Assembly: GCA_018608765.1 (NCBI GenBank)
Contig: JABAYY010000097.1
Location: 1 to 64,000, forward strand
Length of the DNA stretch: 64,000 nucleotides
Reading direction: 5' to 3'
From: Flavobacteriaceae bacterium
GTDB lineage: Bacteria; Bacteroidota; Bacteroidia; Flavobacteriales; Flavobacteriaceae
The translations under genes were made by a program, and so were the position numbers. Positions 17,500 through 25,861 of the stretch are shown here, piece after piece (position 1 is the first letter of the stretch; every line of letters starts with the position of its first letter). The notes under the pieces are model-generated. The model made no database searches and was not told where the DNA came from. It saw only the letters and a list, made by a program, of their open reading frames with translations.

Positions 17500-18234
17500 A
17501 TGGAGAAAGAAACCAAAATATACGGCCTTCGCGCCATCATTGAAGCCGTGGAAGCAGAAAATACCATAGACAAGGTTTTTTTACAAAAAGGACTCAGTGG
17601 CGAATTATATACAGAGTTGGAAAAACTGTTGCGGAAGCAAAATATCAACTTTTCGTATGTGCCTGTTGAAAAACTAAACCGTTTAACGCCTCATAACCAT
17701 CAAGGCGCAGTAGCCAATATGTCACCAATCGCATTTTACGATTTGGAAGAACTGATCAACGCTGTCAAAGAAACCAAAGAAAACCCATTGTTTCTCCTCC
17801 TCGATCAACTTAGTGATGTCCGTAATTTTGGAGCCATCATCAGAACTGCTGAATGTACTGGCGTGGATGGAATTATCATTCAAAAAAGTGGCGGAGCTCC
17901 CATAAATGGAGACACAGTTAAAACAAGTGCAGGTGCGGTATTTAATATTCCCATCTGTAAAGTGGACCACATCAAAGATGCCATGTTTTATTTACAGGCT
18001 TCCGACATAAAAGTCATTGCAGCCACCGAAAAAACAGACAATACAATTTACGATATCGATTTTAAACACGGATGTGCCATCATTATGGGTTCTGAAGACA
18101 GAGGAATTAACCCTTCTATTTTGAAATTGGTAGATGACAAAGCAAAACTCCCTATGTACGGCAGTATCGCCTCTTTAAATGTTTCTGTAGCATGTGGTGC
18201 TTTTCTTTATGAAGCCGTCAGACAACGCCTCTAA
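17500..18234 (+). CDS. rlmB: 23S rRNA 2'-O-ribose methyltransferase, TrmH/SpoU family (RlmB-type)
   Basis: SPOUT-class methyltransferase that probably 2'-O-methylates G2251 of 23S rRNA. From the ATG at 17500 (MEKETKIYGLRAIIEAVEA) it has 244 residues, the RlmB length. Order: an N-terminal substrate-binding domain with the RlmB-like NHQGAVA, motif 1 with NFGAIIRTA (about residues 109-117), motif 2 MGSEDRGI (196-203) and motif 3 SLNVSVACG (225-233), which together form the SAM-binding trefoil knot. An upstream in-frame ATG at 17473 is rejected because it lies before the -7 promoter element. The gene ends by a 4-base overlap with the convergent rhomboid gene. The family is certain; the exact target nucleotide is by analogy. 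Confidence 0.88.
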   Translation: MEKETKIYGLRAIIEAVEAENTIDKVFLQKGLSGELYTELEKLLRKQNINFSYVPVEKLNRLTPHNHQGAVANMSPIAFYDLEELINAVKETKENPLFLLLDQLSDVRNFGAIIRTAECTGVDGIIIQKSGGAPINGDTVKTSAGAVFNIPICKVDHIKDAMFYLQASDIKVIAATEKTDNTIYDIDFKHGCAIIMGSEDRGINPSILKLVDDKAKLPMYGSIASLNVSVACGAFLYEAVRQRL

Positions 18235-18962
18235 ACATCCTTTTCTTTAAAGTTATAACGTATTTCTAAAGAAGGATCTGCCGTGTGGATTTCTTCCTCT
18301 GACTTTTCAATAAAATTTCCAGCTTCGTCAAACTGTTGTAAAAATGGATCTTGGGATTCATCATAGTGTTCATGTTCCCAAATATATTTTGGAGGTTTGG
18401 CAATGGCAGTCTTGAAAATTAAGGCAAAAATTAACCCCACCAATAGTCCTGACAAATGTCCTTCCCACGACATATTTTCTTTAATCGGAAACACATACCA
18501 CAACATACTACCATAAAGAAAGATGACTAAAAACGAGAGAGCTATTAAGCGGTAATGCTTAGAGAAAATTCCTTTAAAAAGCATAAAACTCATCAACACA
18601 TAGATAAGACCACTAGCACCAATGTGGTAGCCAGTACTTCCTATACCCCAGGTAAAAAGTCCTGAGAATAGAATTCCATATAAAATAACCTTCCACGCAA
18701 TCGGACGGTAAAAATAAAACAAGGCCGTTGACAACACCAATAACGGCGTAGAATTATGATACAAATGTTCTAAACTTCCATGGATAAAAGGACTAAAAAT
18801 AACACCCCTCAGCCCTGAAAGCGTCCTTGGAAATACGCCCAAGTAATTCAAACGGAATCCAAACCGAACTTCAGCCCAAAACACAATCCAAATCAACAAT
18901 ACAAACGCTATTGGATACCCAATGACGCCTGTAGAAAATCGAAATGGTTGTTGTGGATTCAT
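18231..18962 (-). CDS. Rhomboid-family intramembrane serine protease
   Basis: Integral membrane protease, 243 residues from the ATG at 18962 (MNPQQPFRF). Six or so hydrophobic segments. The oxyanion-side HLYHNSTPL (about 66-74), the catalytic GASG with Ser117 and the partner His169 in EGHLSGLLVG are all in the expected order, so it should be active. A hydrophilic, acidic cytoplasmic tail follows (EHEHYDESQDPFLQQFDE onward, about 190-243). A longer version from 19001 would add residues without promoter support. Convergent with rlmB and divergent from rarA. Substrates unknown. Confidence 0.9.
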   Translation of the reverse strand: MNPQQPFRFSTGVIGYPIAFVLLIWIVFWAEVRFGFRLNYLGVFPRTLSGLRGVIFSPFIHGSLEHLYHNSTPLLVLSTALFYFYRPIAWKVILYGILFSGLFTWGIGSTGYHIGASGLIYVLMSFMLFKGIFSKHYRLIALSFLVIFLYGSMLWYVFPIKENMSWEGHLSGLLVGLIFALIFKTAIAKPPKYIWEHEHYDESQDPFLQQFDEAGNFIEKSEEEIHTADPSLEIRYNFKEKDV

Positions 18963-19047
18963 GGTTATAAATTTACTAAACACTAGCAAATAACCCGCCA
19001 AAAAATGGCAATATGTTAGAATGTCAGATTTATATAAAAAAAAACTT

Positions 19048-19055
19048 TAGTTTTG
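19048..19055 (+). promoter_or_regulatory. -7 element of rarA
   Basis: TAGTTTTG matches TAnnTTTG in full and ends five bases before the ATG at 19060, again predicting a leaderless or near-leaderless transcript. Confidence 0.6.
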
Positions 19056-19059
19056 TAGG

Positions 19060-20337
19060 ATGAATGCACCCTTAGCAGAACGCTTACGTCCAAAAAAACT
19101 GGCCGATTACATCAGTCAATCACACCTTATTGGATCCAACGGAGCATTAACACAAGCCTTAAAACAAGGATTAATTCCCTCCATGATTTTTTGGGGCCCT
19201 CCTGGCATCGGAAAAACCACCCTTGCCACCATCATTGCTACCGAGTCCGAACGCCCTTTCTATACCTTAAGCGCCATCAGTTCGGGTGTTAAAGATGTAA
19301 GAGAAGTCATTGAAAAAGCAAAACAAAGTGGCGGTTTATTTACCACCAAAAATCCCATTTTATTTATAGATGAGATTCATCGCTTTAGCAAATCACAACA
19401 AGATTCTCTCTTACAAGCTGTAGAAAAAGGCTGGGTAACACTCATTGGAGCCACGACAGAAAACCCAAGTTTTGAGGTTATCTCTGCGCTACTCTCCCGT
19501 TGTCAGGTTTATACCTTAAAACCTTTTGACACCAAGGATTTAGAGGCGCTACTAAAACGTGCGATTGAAACAGATGAAGAACTCTCAAAAAAGAAAATTA
19601 AACTCTTAGAAACCGAAGCATTGCTACGGCTTTCAGGGGGTGATGCTCGGAAATTGTTAAATATTTTTGAACTGATTGTCAATTCGGAAACCGCTACCAA
19701 AGTGACCATTACAAATCAATTGGTCTTAGATAAGGTTCAAAACAGTACCGTTTTGTATGATAAAACAGGCGATCAGCATTACGATATTATTTCGGCCTTT
19801 ATTAAATCTATTCGTGGTAGCGACCCAAATGGTGCGGTCTATTGGTTGGCACGGATGCTAGAAGGTGGAGAGGATGTAAAATTTATTGCACGACGCATGC
19901 TTATTCTTGCAAGTGAAGATATTGGAAACGCCAACCCAACTGCTTTGGTATTAGCTAATAGTACTTTTCAATCTGTTGCAGCGATTGGCATGCCCGAAAG
20001 TCGGATTATCTTGAGTCAATGTGCAACCTACTTGGCCTGCTCTCCAAAGAGTAATGCAGCTTATGCGGCAATCAATCATGCCATTGATGTTGTGAAAAAT
20101 ACAGGAAATCTTGCAGTGCCCCTTGATATTCGGAACGCGCCCACTAAATTAATGAAAGATTTAGGCTATGGCGAATCCTATAAATATGCTCATAATTACG
20201 ACTTAAATTTTGTGTCACAGGAATTTTTACCTGAAGGAATAGAAAATACACAGTTTTACAAACCTGGAAACAATACCCGTGAAAATGCGCAACAAGAATT
20301 TTTGAAACAACGTTGGAAAGACAAGTATAAGTCCTAG
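19060..20337 (+). CDS. rarA: Replication-associated recombination protein RarA (MgsA), AAA+ ATPase
   Basis: Clamp-loader-like ATPase that acts at stalled replication forks. 425 residues, normal length. It opens with [21 protein letters not shown]. Walker [10 protein letters not shown] (46-54), Walker B LFIDE (101-105), sensor-1-like GATTENPSF (130-138) and the Sensor-2 region GGDARKLLN follow, then the C-terminal helical/tetramerisation domain ([26 protein letters not shown]). It overlaps the convergent gene at 20334 by four bases. Assignment is secure. Confidence 0.96.
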   Translation: MNAPLAERLRPKKLADYISQSHLIGSNGALTQALKQGLIPSMIFWGPPGIGKTTLATIIATESERPFYTLSAISSGVKDVREVIEKAKQSGGLFTTKNPILFIDEIHRFSKSQQDSLLQAVEKGWVTLIGATTENPSFEVISALLSRCQVYTLKPFDTKDLEALLKRAIETDEELSKKKIKLLETEALLRLSGGDARKLLNIFELIVNSETATKVTITNQLVLDKVQNSTVLYDKTGDQHYDIISAFIKSIRGSDPNGAVYWLARMLEGGEDVKFIARRMLILASEDIGNANPTALVLANSTFQSVAAIGMPESRIILSQCATYLACSPKSNAAYAAINHAIDVVKNTGNLAVPLDIRNAPTKLMKDLGYGESYKYAHNYDLNFVSQEFLPEGIENTQFYKPGNNTRENAQQEFLKQRWKDKYKS

Positions 20338-21134
20338 CGTTGAATGTTTAAGGCTTCAATCGTAGTGTTGCCATTTTCAATATATTCACGAACCCAGCTT
20401 TGTCCACGTTTATAAATAATTCCATCTCTTCCATCAATGATATAAACATTCTCAAACAGGGTGGCATGCGTTGAATATTTAACGAATTCAGAAACTGAAT
20501 CTATAAAATCATAGCCCGAATTGGTTTGTTTGACAATTAACTCTGTAGCCACCTCAGCGGCTGGAACCAGTTCGACAAGTTCTTGAACTTCTTCCACTTT
20601 TTCTTTCATAGGTTCAGTAACAACTACAGGGGCCGGTTCAACAATTATTTTGACTGGCAGTGTTGGAGGGGTTGGAATTGGTAGTACATTCGTACTATTT
20701 GAATCCGTATAAACATAATTAAACTCACTTAAAGCAAAAGCTTCACGGAGTGCTTCGTGATATGCTTTTTGATATTCCTTGAGTTTCGATTTACCAATTT
20801 CGGAAGAAAAAACAACTGTATTTTTACAATTGGTAAGTACCAGTTGTAGTTTTGAGGATAACAACCCTTTAATCTTAACCACATTTGCGTTTAGCAATAA
20901 ACAATTATTTTTTGCTAAATCCATTGGATAATTATCCGATTTATTCAACACTGTAAATCCATTTTTTTTGAGTAAAAACGTTGTTAACGAGTTTAGTTGA
21001 TACTGGTCATTTGATTTTAAAAAATCAAATTTCTCAGCAACTGAAACGTATTTATAATCATTAATACTCGATTGAGCCCATGAACTTATAGTGGCACTCA
21101 ATATTAGAAGAAAAATATAAATTTTAGTTTTCAT
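20334..21134 (-). CDS. Secreted protein of unknown function, last gene of a three-gene envelope operon
   Basis: 266 residues; no family that I can name. Signal peptide (residues 1-20, ending SSWAQ). An N-terminal mixed alpha/beta region (DYKYVSVAEKFDFLKSNDQYQLNSL) contains a Leu/Lys-rich segment and ends near residue 145. A proline/valine/glutamate-rich linker (about 150-195, PIPTPPTLPVKIIVEPAPVVV) leads to a small C-terminal module (about 205-266, NVYIIDGRDGIIYKRGQSWVREY). The layout (two folded parts joined by a flexible linker, exported) suggests a periplasmic tether or adaptor. Its start overlaps the end of the upstream barrel gene by 11 bases, implying translational coupling. The segment DYKYVSVAEKFDF feels familiar from other Flavobacteriia, but no function is known to me. 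Confidence 0.7.
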   Translation of the reverse strand: MKTKIYIFLLILSATISSWAQSSINDYKYVSVAEKFDFLKSNDQYQLNSLTTFLLKKNGFTVLNKSDNYPMDLAKNNCLLLNANVVKIKGLLSSKLQLVLTNCKNTVVFSSEIGKSKLKEYQKAYHEALREAFALSEFNYVYTDSNSTNVLPIPTPPTLPVKIIVEPAPVVVTEPMKEKVEEVQELVELVPAAEVATELIVKQTNSGYDFIDSVSEFVKYSTHATLFENVYIIDGRDGIIYKRGQSWVREYIENGNTTIEALNIQR

Positions 21135-22527
21135 AATTTTTAAATATATAGTTAAAGCCTAGTTGTAAAGATACGCTTTGAGATTTAGCTAAGTTTTGAT
21201 ATTCCAATAAATTATCAGCCATAATGTAAAACTGTACAGATCCTAAAGCCGCAGACATGCCCAGTCCAACATTATTAAATGAAAATGCATCTACGGTATA
21301 GGATGCTTTTAGCTGTAGACCTTTATAAAACTTCCTATAGTAAAATGCCGAAAGTGCCCACTGAAAATGATTGGGACGTTTCATAGCAAAAAGGTGTGCC
21401 CCTACTCTATTTTGAAACGATGTATCCGATTTATCAAGACAATTACATTCTTTGTCTGTTTTTCTTCCAAAATTATAACTTACCGAACTATTGAGTTTTA
21501 ATGGCCGCCATTTTGTGTATGAAGTTGTAGTACTATCTATTTCAAATAACTCATCAAAATCATTCTTAACCTCATCCCAATAATCTTGAGCTGTTTGTCC
21601 TGAAACTACCTGTGGAAACACCGACTGAATACCATCATATTCTAAATATCCATCTAAAATATAATTTTTAACGTCCTTAGAATAATTGATAAAACCAATA
21701 TCTTGAAGACTAGCATCAATTGTCCATTCGGGAGCGTGTTGATAGGTAAACCCTAGGTCAACTCCCACGCCTAGATTCCCACCAAATAATAAACGTTTCT
21801 TTAAAATCGCTGTTCCCGCACTAGCGTTAGGTTCGTCCAAAAATGACAGGCCAGAAGTTTGTAATTTCATATCGAGATCAAAAATATGATTCAGATTATT
21901 ATTAGCACTTGGATACGTTATAAAAGAGCCTTTATTTTCTGTCGAAGATGCCTGAGCAATGCTAGAATATACTTTACCCCTCAGTCCTAATGTCCATTTA
22001 GAATTGATTTTTTTATTCACACCGATGTGAAAAACAGATAAGACCTCTGCACTCACATTCAACTGACCAAAATCGAAACGCCTGTTTAAATTATTAAAAT
22101 TCCCTTCATAAGCTAGAACCGCTAAATCTTTGGGGAAGTATGAAAATACATCAGACTCTTGATACAACCCAAAAGAGATGAATACCATGTCTTCTAAAGA
22201 AGTTCTCAGAGTAAGTCCCGCTGAAAAAATATCTAATTGTTGATTAAATCCAAAAAAATCCTTGGCATCCATATCATAAACAACGTCTCGAATTTTTTGA
22301 TTAAAATCCTTCCCATCATCCGCAAAAACATCAAATGCAGAAAATCCAGTGATGCCCGCACTAAAATGAATATGAGAAAGTAAAGGCACACCTATATAGC
22401 CTCGATAATCGACTTGAGCCCCAGGGTTTAAAAGAATCTGTTGCGGGACTTCTTTAAATCCATAAAGAAGCTGCTTATTTTGTGCATTTAGGGATACAAA
22501 AAATCCAAAAAACAATAACCACCTCAT
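21124..22527 (-). CDS. DUF5723-like outer-membrane beta-barrel protein
   Basis: 467 residues with a short signal peptide (ending LNAQ) and alternating polar/hydrophobic strands throughout, ending FNYIFKNYEN. The opening KQLLYGFKEVPQQILLNPGAQV matches the style of the DUF5723/PorV-like barrels of Bacteroidota, in which NP near the start is common. One oddity is a Cys pair in a short loop (KECNCLDKSD, about residue 360). The gene lies between a lipoprotein gene (4-base ATGA overlap) and the secreted protein gene (11-base overlap), so the three products are probably made together and may form one outer-membrane assembly. No transport or enzymatic role can be read from the sequence. Confidence 0.7.
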   Translation of the reverse strand: MRWLLFFGFFVSLNAQNKQLLYGFKEVPQQILLNPGAQVDYRGYIGVPLLSHIHFSAGITGFSAFDVFADDGKDFNQKIRDVVYDMDAKDFFGFNQQLDIFSAGLTLRTSLEDMVFISFGLYQESDVFSYFPKDLAVLAYEGNFNNLNRRFDFGQLNVSAEVLSVFHIGVNKKINSKWTLGLRGKVYSSIAQASSTENKGSFITYPSANNNLNHIFDLDMKLQTSGLSFLDEPNASAGTAILKKRLLFGGNLGVGVDLGFTYQHAPEWTIDASLQDIGFINYSKDVKNYILDGYLEYDGIQSVFPQVVSGQTAQDYWDEVKNDFDELFEIDSTTTSYTKWRPLKLNSSVSYNFGRKTDKECNCLDKSDTSFQNRVGAHLFAMKRPNHFQWALSAFYYRKFYKGLQLKASYTVDAFSFNNVGLGMSAALGSVQFYIMADNLLEYQNLAKSQSVSLQLGFNYIFKNYEN

Positions 22528-23096
22528 GAAGATATTTTTAAATAGAAAACTCCCTTGGATGTCAAACGAATACTACCTTCTGAATCAGGGGTTAAAACGG
22601 ATCCTGTAGGACTTGATGCCAAGGAAATTGTAATGTCTAATTTGTTGGTAGATTTAAGTGCTAATAAACTCATGTTTTCAAAAACCTCAACATATTCAGT
22701 AATCAAAGGTGAGTTTGTTGGAGAATTATCAATATCAATCGAAAACGAGTGCTGAAGCGTATCTGCAGTGTCATAAAAATCCATTTTAATCTGAAAAGCC
22801 TTATTAATACTGTTCGTTATTTCAAAAACCAATTCGGCTTTGATAAGATTCTCAACAATAAAATCTGAGGTGAAGACCTCTAAAACAACTAGATCAGAAA
22901 TGAATGGCACTTCACTACCCGAAGCATCCAAAAAAGAGTCGGGGGTTTCCTGAGCTTTCACTAAATTAACCTCCATAATAGGAGTTATAACTAAAGTATC
23001 AGATTGCTCAAAATCTGTATCCTTAATACAGGAAAAACAGACTCCAAGAAGAATAATGATGGCTAGAATTTTTTTAAAAAAAGATTGTTTTCTCAT
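22524..23096 (-). CDS. Small lipoprotein, first gene of the three-gene envelope operon
   Basis: 190 residues. Basic N-terminus (MRKQSFFKKI), hydrophobic core and lipobox CFSC (Cys near residue 23) followed by acidic IKDTDFEQSD, consistent with a lipoprotein exported to the outer membrane. The rest is predicted beta sandwich with regular strands (KAELVFEITNSINKAFQIKMDFYDTADTL), reminiscent of LEA14/WHy-type domains, but I cannot confirm that. The ATGA overlap with the DUF5723-like gene implies coupling. Confidence 0.7.
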   Translation of the reverse strand: MRKQSFFKKILAIIILLGVCFSCIKDTDFEQSDTLVITPIMEVNLVKAQETPDSFLDASGSEVPFISDLVVLEVFTSDFIVENLIKAELVFEITNSINKAFQIKMDFYDTADTLQHSFSIDIDNSPTNSPLITEYVEVFENMSLLALKSTNKLDITISLASSPTGSVLTPDSEGSIRLTSKGVFYLKISS

Positions 23097-23150
23097 AATA
23101 AAACTGGGCTTAAACTATTATGGTAAACGAACAAATTACAATTTTATGTT

Positions 23151-23840
23151 CTAAATATAATTTTTTAATTCTAATAAATGATCCACTCCAATGATATTTG
23201 TCTTTAGAATTTCTTTGTGATAATTAAAACAAATAGCCTCCATTCCAAAGTTAAGTGCCCCCATAATATCGGCTTCAAGGTTATCTCCTATCATCAAACT
23301 TTCTTCTGTAGTTGCTTTAGCCATTTGAAGCGCATGGTTAAAAATTCTAGGGTTTGGTTTTTTGACACCTACCATTTCAGAATTGGTTACGGTTTGGAAA
23401 AAATGATCAATATTAGATTGATTTAGTTTGCCATGCTGAACTTCTTTAAACCCATTGGTGATGATATGGAGTTTATAATTAGGCTGTAAATATTCTAAAA
23501 GCTCAATCGTCCCTGGAAATAAGTGATTAAAGGTCGAAAGATATGTGATATAATCATCCGATAATTTATGGATGATTCTTGTAGATACTTCCACCTCTAA
23601 CGCTTTAAAAGCATCATTAAGTCGCGCAAATTTTAAGTTCTTTTTGTCAATCTTCTCTTCTCGATAGAGCTTCCAGTACTGAAGATTAATGGGGACATAA
23701 ACCTCCAAAAAGACATTCAAATCAAGATCTAAATTGTTTAATTTAAATATTTTTTCAAAGGTCAAAGCGGAGTTTTTATCAAAATCCCACAGTGTGTGGT
23801 CGAGATCGAAAAAAATATGTTTTTTATGATGAAATGTCAT
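23151..23840 (-). CDS. HAD-family phosphatase, YjjG type (pyrimidine 5'-nucleotidase-like)
   Basis: 229 residues. HAD motif I FFDLDHTLWDFD (about 10-21) with the nucleophile Asp and the following DHT, a helical cap domain, motif II ITNG (about 125-128), motif III Lys in VGVKKPNPRIF and motif IV MIGDNLEADI (about 182-191). The WDF after motif I and the overall length are typical of YjjG, which in E. coli dephosphorylates noncanonical nucleotides (house-cleaning). Its start overlaps the end of the upstream gene by 17 bases, and it is the last gene of the adk-obgE run. Confidence 0.85.
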   Translation of the reverse strand: MTFHHKKHIFFDLDHTLWDFDKNSALTFEKIFKLNNLDLDLNVFLEVYVPINLQYWKLYREEKIDKKNLKFARLNDAFKALEVEVSTRIIHKLSDDYITYLSTFNHLFPGTIELLEYLQPNYKLHIITNGFKEVQHGKLNQSNIDHFFQTVTNSEMVGVKKPNPRIFNHALQMAKATTEESLMIGDNLEADIMGALNFGMEAICFNYHKEILKTNIIGVDHLLELKNYI

Positions 23841-25131
23841 TTGTAGAATCTAGTATAATATTAAATAATGATTTGAAATCGGTCCAACGCTTGATAGGGC
23901 TAAATGCATAGTTATGAAAAATAAATGTAAACCTACCATTTACCATTTTGACTTCCGAAATCGCTTTTAATAACGTTTCTTTTTTGTCTAAAAAAGAGGC
24001 GTGTTTAAGAAGTACAGAGTCCATTAATTGAAAGGGATGAATCATAAGGGGTGTCTGTATTTCAAAATCTAAATCATAAAATAAAAACGGCGTACAAGTG
24101 CCCGCTCTAAATCCAATCGATTCTGGATACCCCATCGTATAGTCTGCATTAATTTCGAGATCAATATAATTTCGATAAGTAGACGGTAAATTTACTTTAG
24201 AAAACGATGAACGTGCGGAGGTTGTCACGGAGTTTACAATCGAATCCATTTGTCGTTTTTCAGATTTTAAGATAGCAACAGAGTCCAACGCCATATAAGA
24301 TGCTTTGATCCCTACTTTACAATAATCAGCCACCGATTTAATCAAGGAGACAAATTCCTTTTTGTTGATACTATTGTTTTTATCGTAAGTGGTTAAATTT
24401 CCTATTAAGAAAAATACGTTAAACTTTGTTTTGGTTGTTTTTTGACGGTTAATAATCCATTTAAAATTGTCAAAAGGATCTTTTTTGAACCCAAACAGTA
24501 CTGGAAAGCGATCGTACAAAAATTTAAAACGAAACCGAAATAAATCAGATCCAATCCCTCCTATAGTTCTTAAAAACCCTTTGTTTTTAAAATAATAAGC
24601 GACAGGAACATCAATGACAGGATTAATTGAAAACTGGCGAGAATCAAATTTGTGGTTTGGATACTGAACTTGTAAAGCAGCCTTAAATTTATAGGCCCAG
24701 ATATCAATCACTGGCTGGTGTAAAAATCCAGATTGAAAGGCTAAACTCTCTTCTTTGGTAAACCGACCATAATTATCTTTTACATGTGGCAAGTATTCTT
24801 CATATCGACTTAACAAATAAAATGCCGCCGAAAAAATATCAAATGGAAGGTGGCTTTTTTCACCACTACTAAAAAAGCACTTCGTATCCTCCCAGGTTTG
24901 AACATTGAGTTCTAGGTCGGACAAACCCTGTTCTAATAAAAGTCCATTACTCCTCACAAAAAACTCACTTCCTAAAGGTTGAGGCCCGTAAGACATTTTA
25001 AGACTGTCATGTGCAATAAATTCTTCAATTACATTTGTAAAAGAAACTGGAAGATTAAGAATTCGTGTACATATTTGTTTAAAAACAAATTTGAGTCTCG
25101 GCGTTATCTTGGATGTATAAACTAATAGCAT
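23824..25131 (-). CDS. Polysaccharide-deacetylase-like protein (DUF7033 type) with apparent loss of metal-site histidines
   Basis: 435 residues. The C-terminal half has the layout of Bacteroidota polysaccharide-deacetylase-family proteins: VID with Asp174, FFLIGNLTTYDKN (240-252), and FRAGTCTPFLFYD (341-353), plus DYTMGYP. In the members I recall, the segment VGIHPSY carries a metal-binding His; here it is VGIKASY (273-279). The segment around SRQHF carries a second His; here it is SARSSF (305-310). The Asp seems kept while both His are replaced, so catalysis by the usual metal mechanism is doubtful. It overlaps radC by one base and YjjG by 17. The family comparison is from memory. Confidence 0.75.
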   Translation of the reverse strand: MLLVYTSKITPRLKFVFKQICTRILNLPVSFTNVIEEFIAHDSLKMSYGPQPLGSEFFVRSNGLLLEQGLSDLELNVQTWEDTKCFFSSGEKSHLPFDIFSAAFYLLSRYEEYLPHVKDNYGRFTKEESLAFQSGFLHQPVIDIWAYKFKAALQVQYPNHKFDSRQFSINPVIDVPVAYYFKNKGFLRTIGGIGSDLFRFRFKFLYDRFPVLFGFKKDPFDNFKWIINRQKTTKTKFNVFFLIGNLTTYDKNNSINKKEFVSLIKSVADYCKVGIKASYMALDSVAILKSEKRQMDSIVNSVTTSARSSFSKVNLPSTYRNYIDLEINADYTMGYPESIGFRAGTCTPFLFYDLDFEIQTPLMIHPFQLMDSVLLKHASFLDKKETLLKAISEVKMVNGRFTFIFHNYAFSPIKRWTDFKSLFNIILDSTNDISS

Positions 25132-25829
25132 TATAATAAACTTTCATCGGCAAAACTAAAATAGTTCTTTTCTGTGACAATTATATGGTCTAAGACTCTA
25201 ATATCTAAACTTTCAGCAGCTGATTTAAATTTTTCTGTTAATAAAGTATCGGATTCACTTGGATTAGGTACGCCAGATGGGTGGTTGTGCACCAAAACAA
25301 TCGCTGTGGCAGAATGCTCCAATGCTTGCTTCATTACAATGCGAACATCCACAATAGTACTTGTCATCCCTCCTTTACTCAAGTGTGTTTTTGCTAAAAT
25401 TTTATTGGAATTATTGAGAAATAAAACCCAGAACTCTTCATGGGAAAGGTGTCCTAAAAGAGGATTCATAATTTCAAACACCGACCTACTCGTATTGATT
25501 TTGTCCAATTTTTTTTGGTCGGTTTCGCGCCGGCGGCAACTAATTTCCATGGCAGCTGCAATTTTAATGGCTTTAGCTTCTCCTATTCCTTTGAACCTCA
25601 TTAATTGAGTGATTGATAATTTTCCTACACTTTGTAAATCATGACCCACACTTGCCAAGATTCGTTTGGATAAATCAACCGCTGTTTCTTGTACTGTTCC
25701 AGAGCCTATTAAAATTGCCATCAATTCTGCGTTGCTTAACGAACGGGCTCCTTTATCTCTTAATTTTTCACGGGGGCGGTCATCTTGAGACCAATTTTTT
25801 ATGGAGAATGATTTGGGGGACATTGTCAT
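25131..25829 (-). CDS. radC: RadC-family JAB1/MPN-domain protein
   Basis: 232 residues. N-terminal UPF0758 helix-hairpin-helix part (RPREKLRDKGARSLSNAELMAILIGSG, FKGIGEAKAIKI) and C-terminal JAB/MPN+ metal site with His181 and His183 in HNHPSG and Asp194 in SESD; the residues needed for a zinc hydrolase are present. Despite its name, RadC has no settled DNA-repair role. Start could be 25829 or the in-frame ATG at 25823 (MSPKSF). Located between mpl and the deacetylase-like gene in a co-directional run. Confidence 0.93.
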   Translation of the reverse strand: MTMSPKSFSIKNWSQDDRPREKLRDKGARSLSNAELMAILIGSGTVQETAVDLSKRILASVGHDLQSVGKLSITQLMRFKGIGEAKAIKIAAAMEISCRRRETDQKKLDKINTSRSVFEIMNPLLGHLSHEEFWVLFLNNSNKILAKTHLSKGGMTSTIVDVRIVMKQALEHSATAIVLVHNHPSGVPNPSESDTLLTEKFKSAAESLDIRVLDHIIVTEKNYFSFADESLL

Positions 25830-25861
25830 AAATATTTGAGGTTATTATTATGGATTAAAAA

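Noticed and set aside
25174-25608. Long open frame antisense to radC (144 codons)
   Set aside because: No family resemblance, and radC is fully conserved on the other strand; it is a shadow of that gene.
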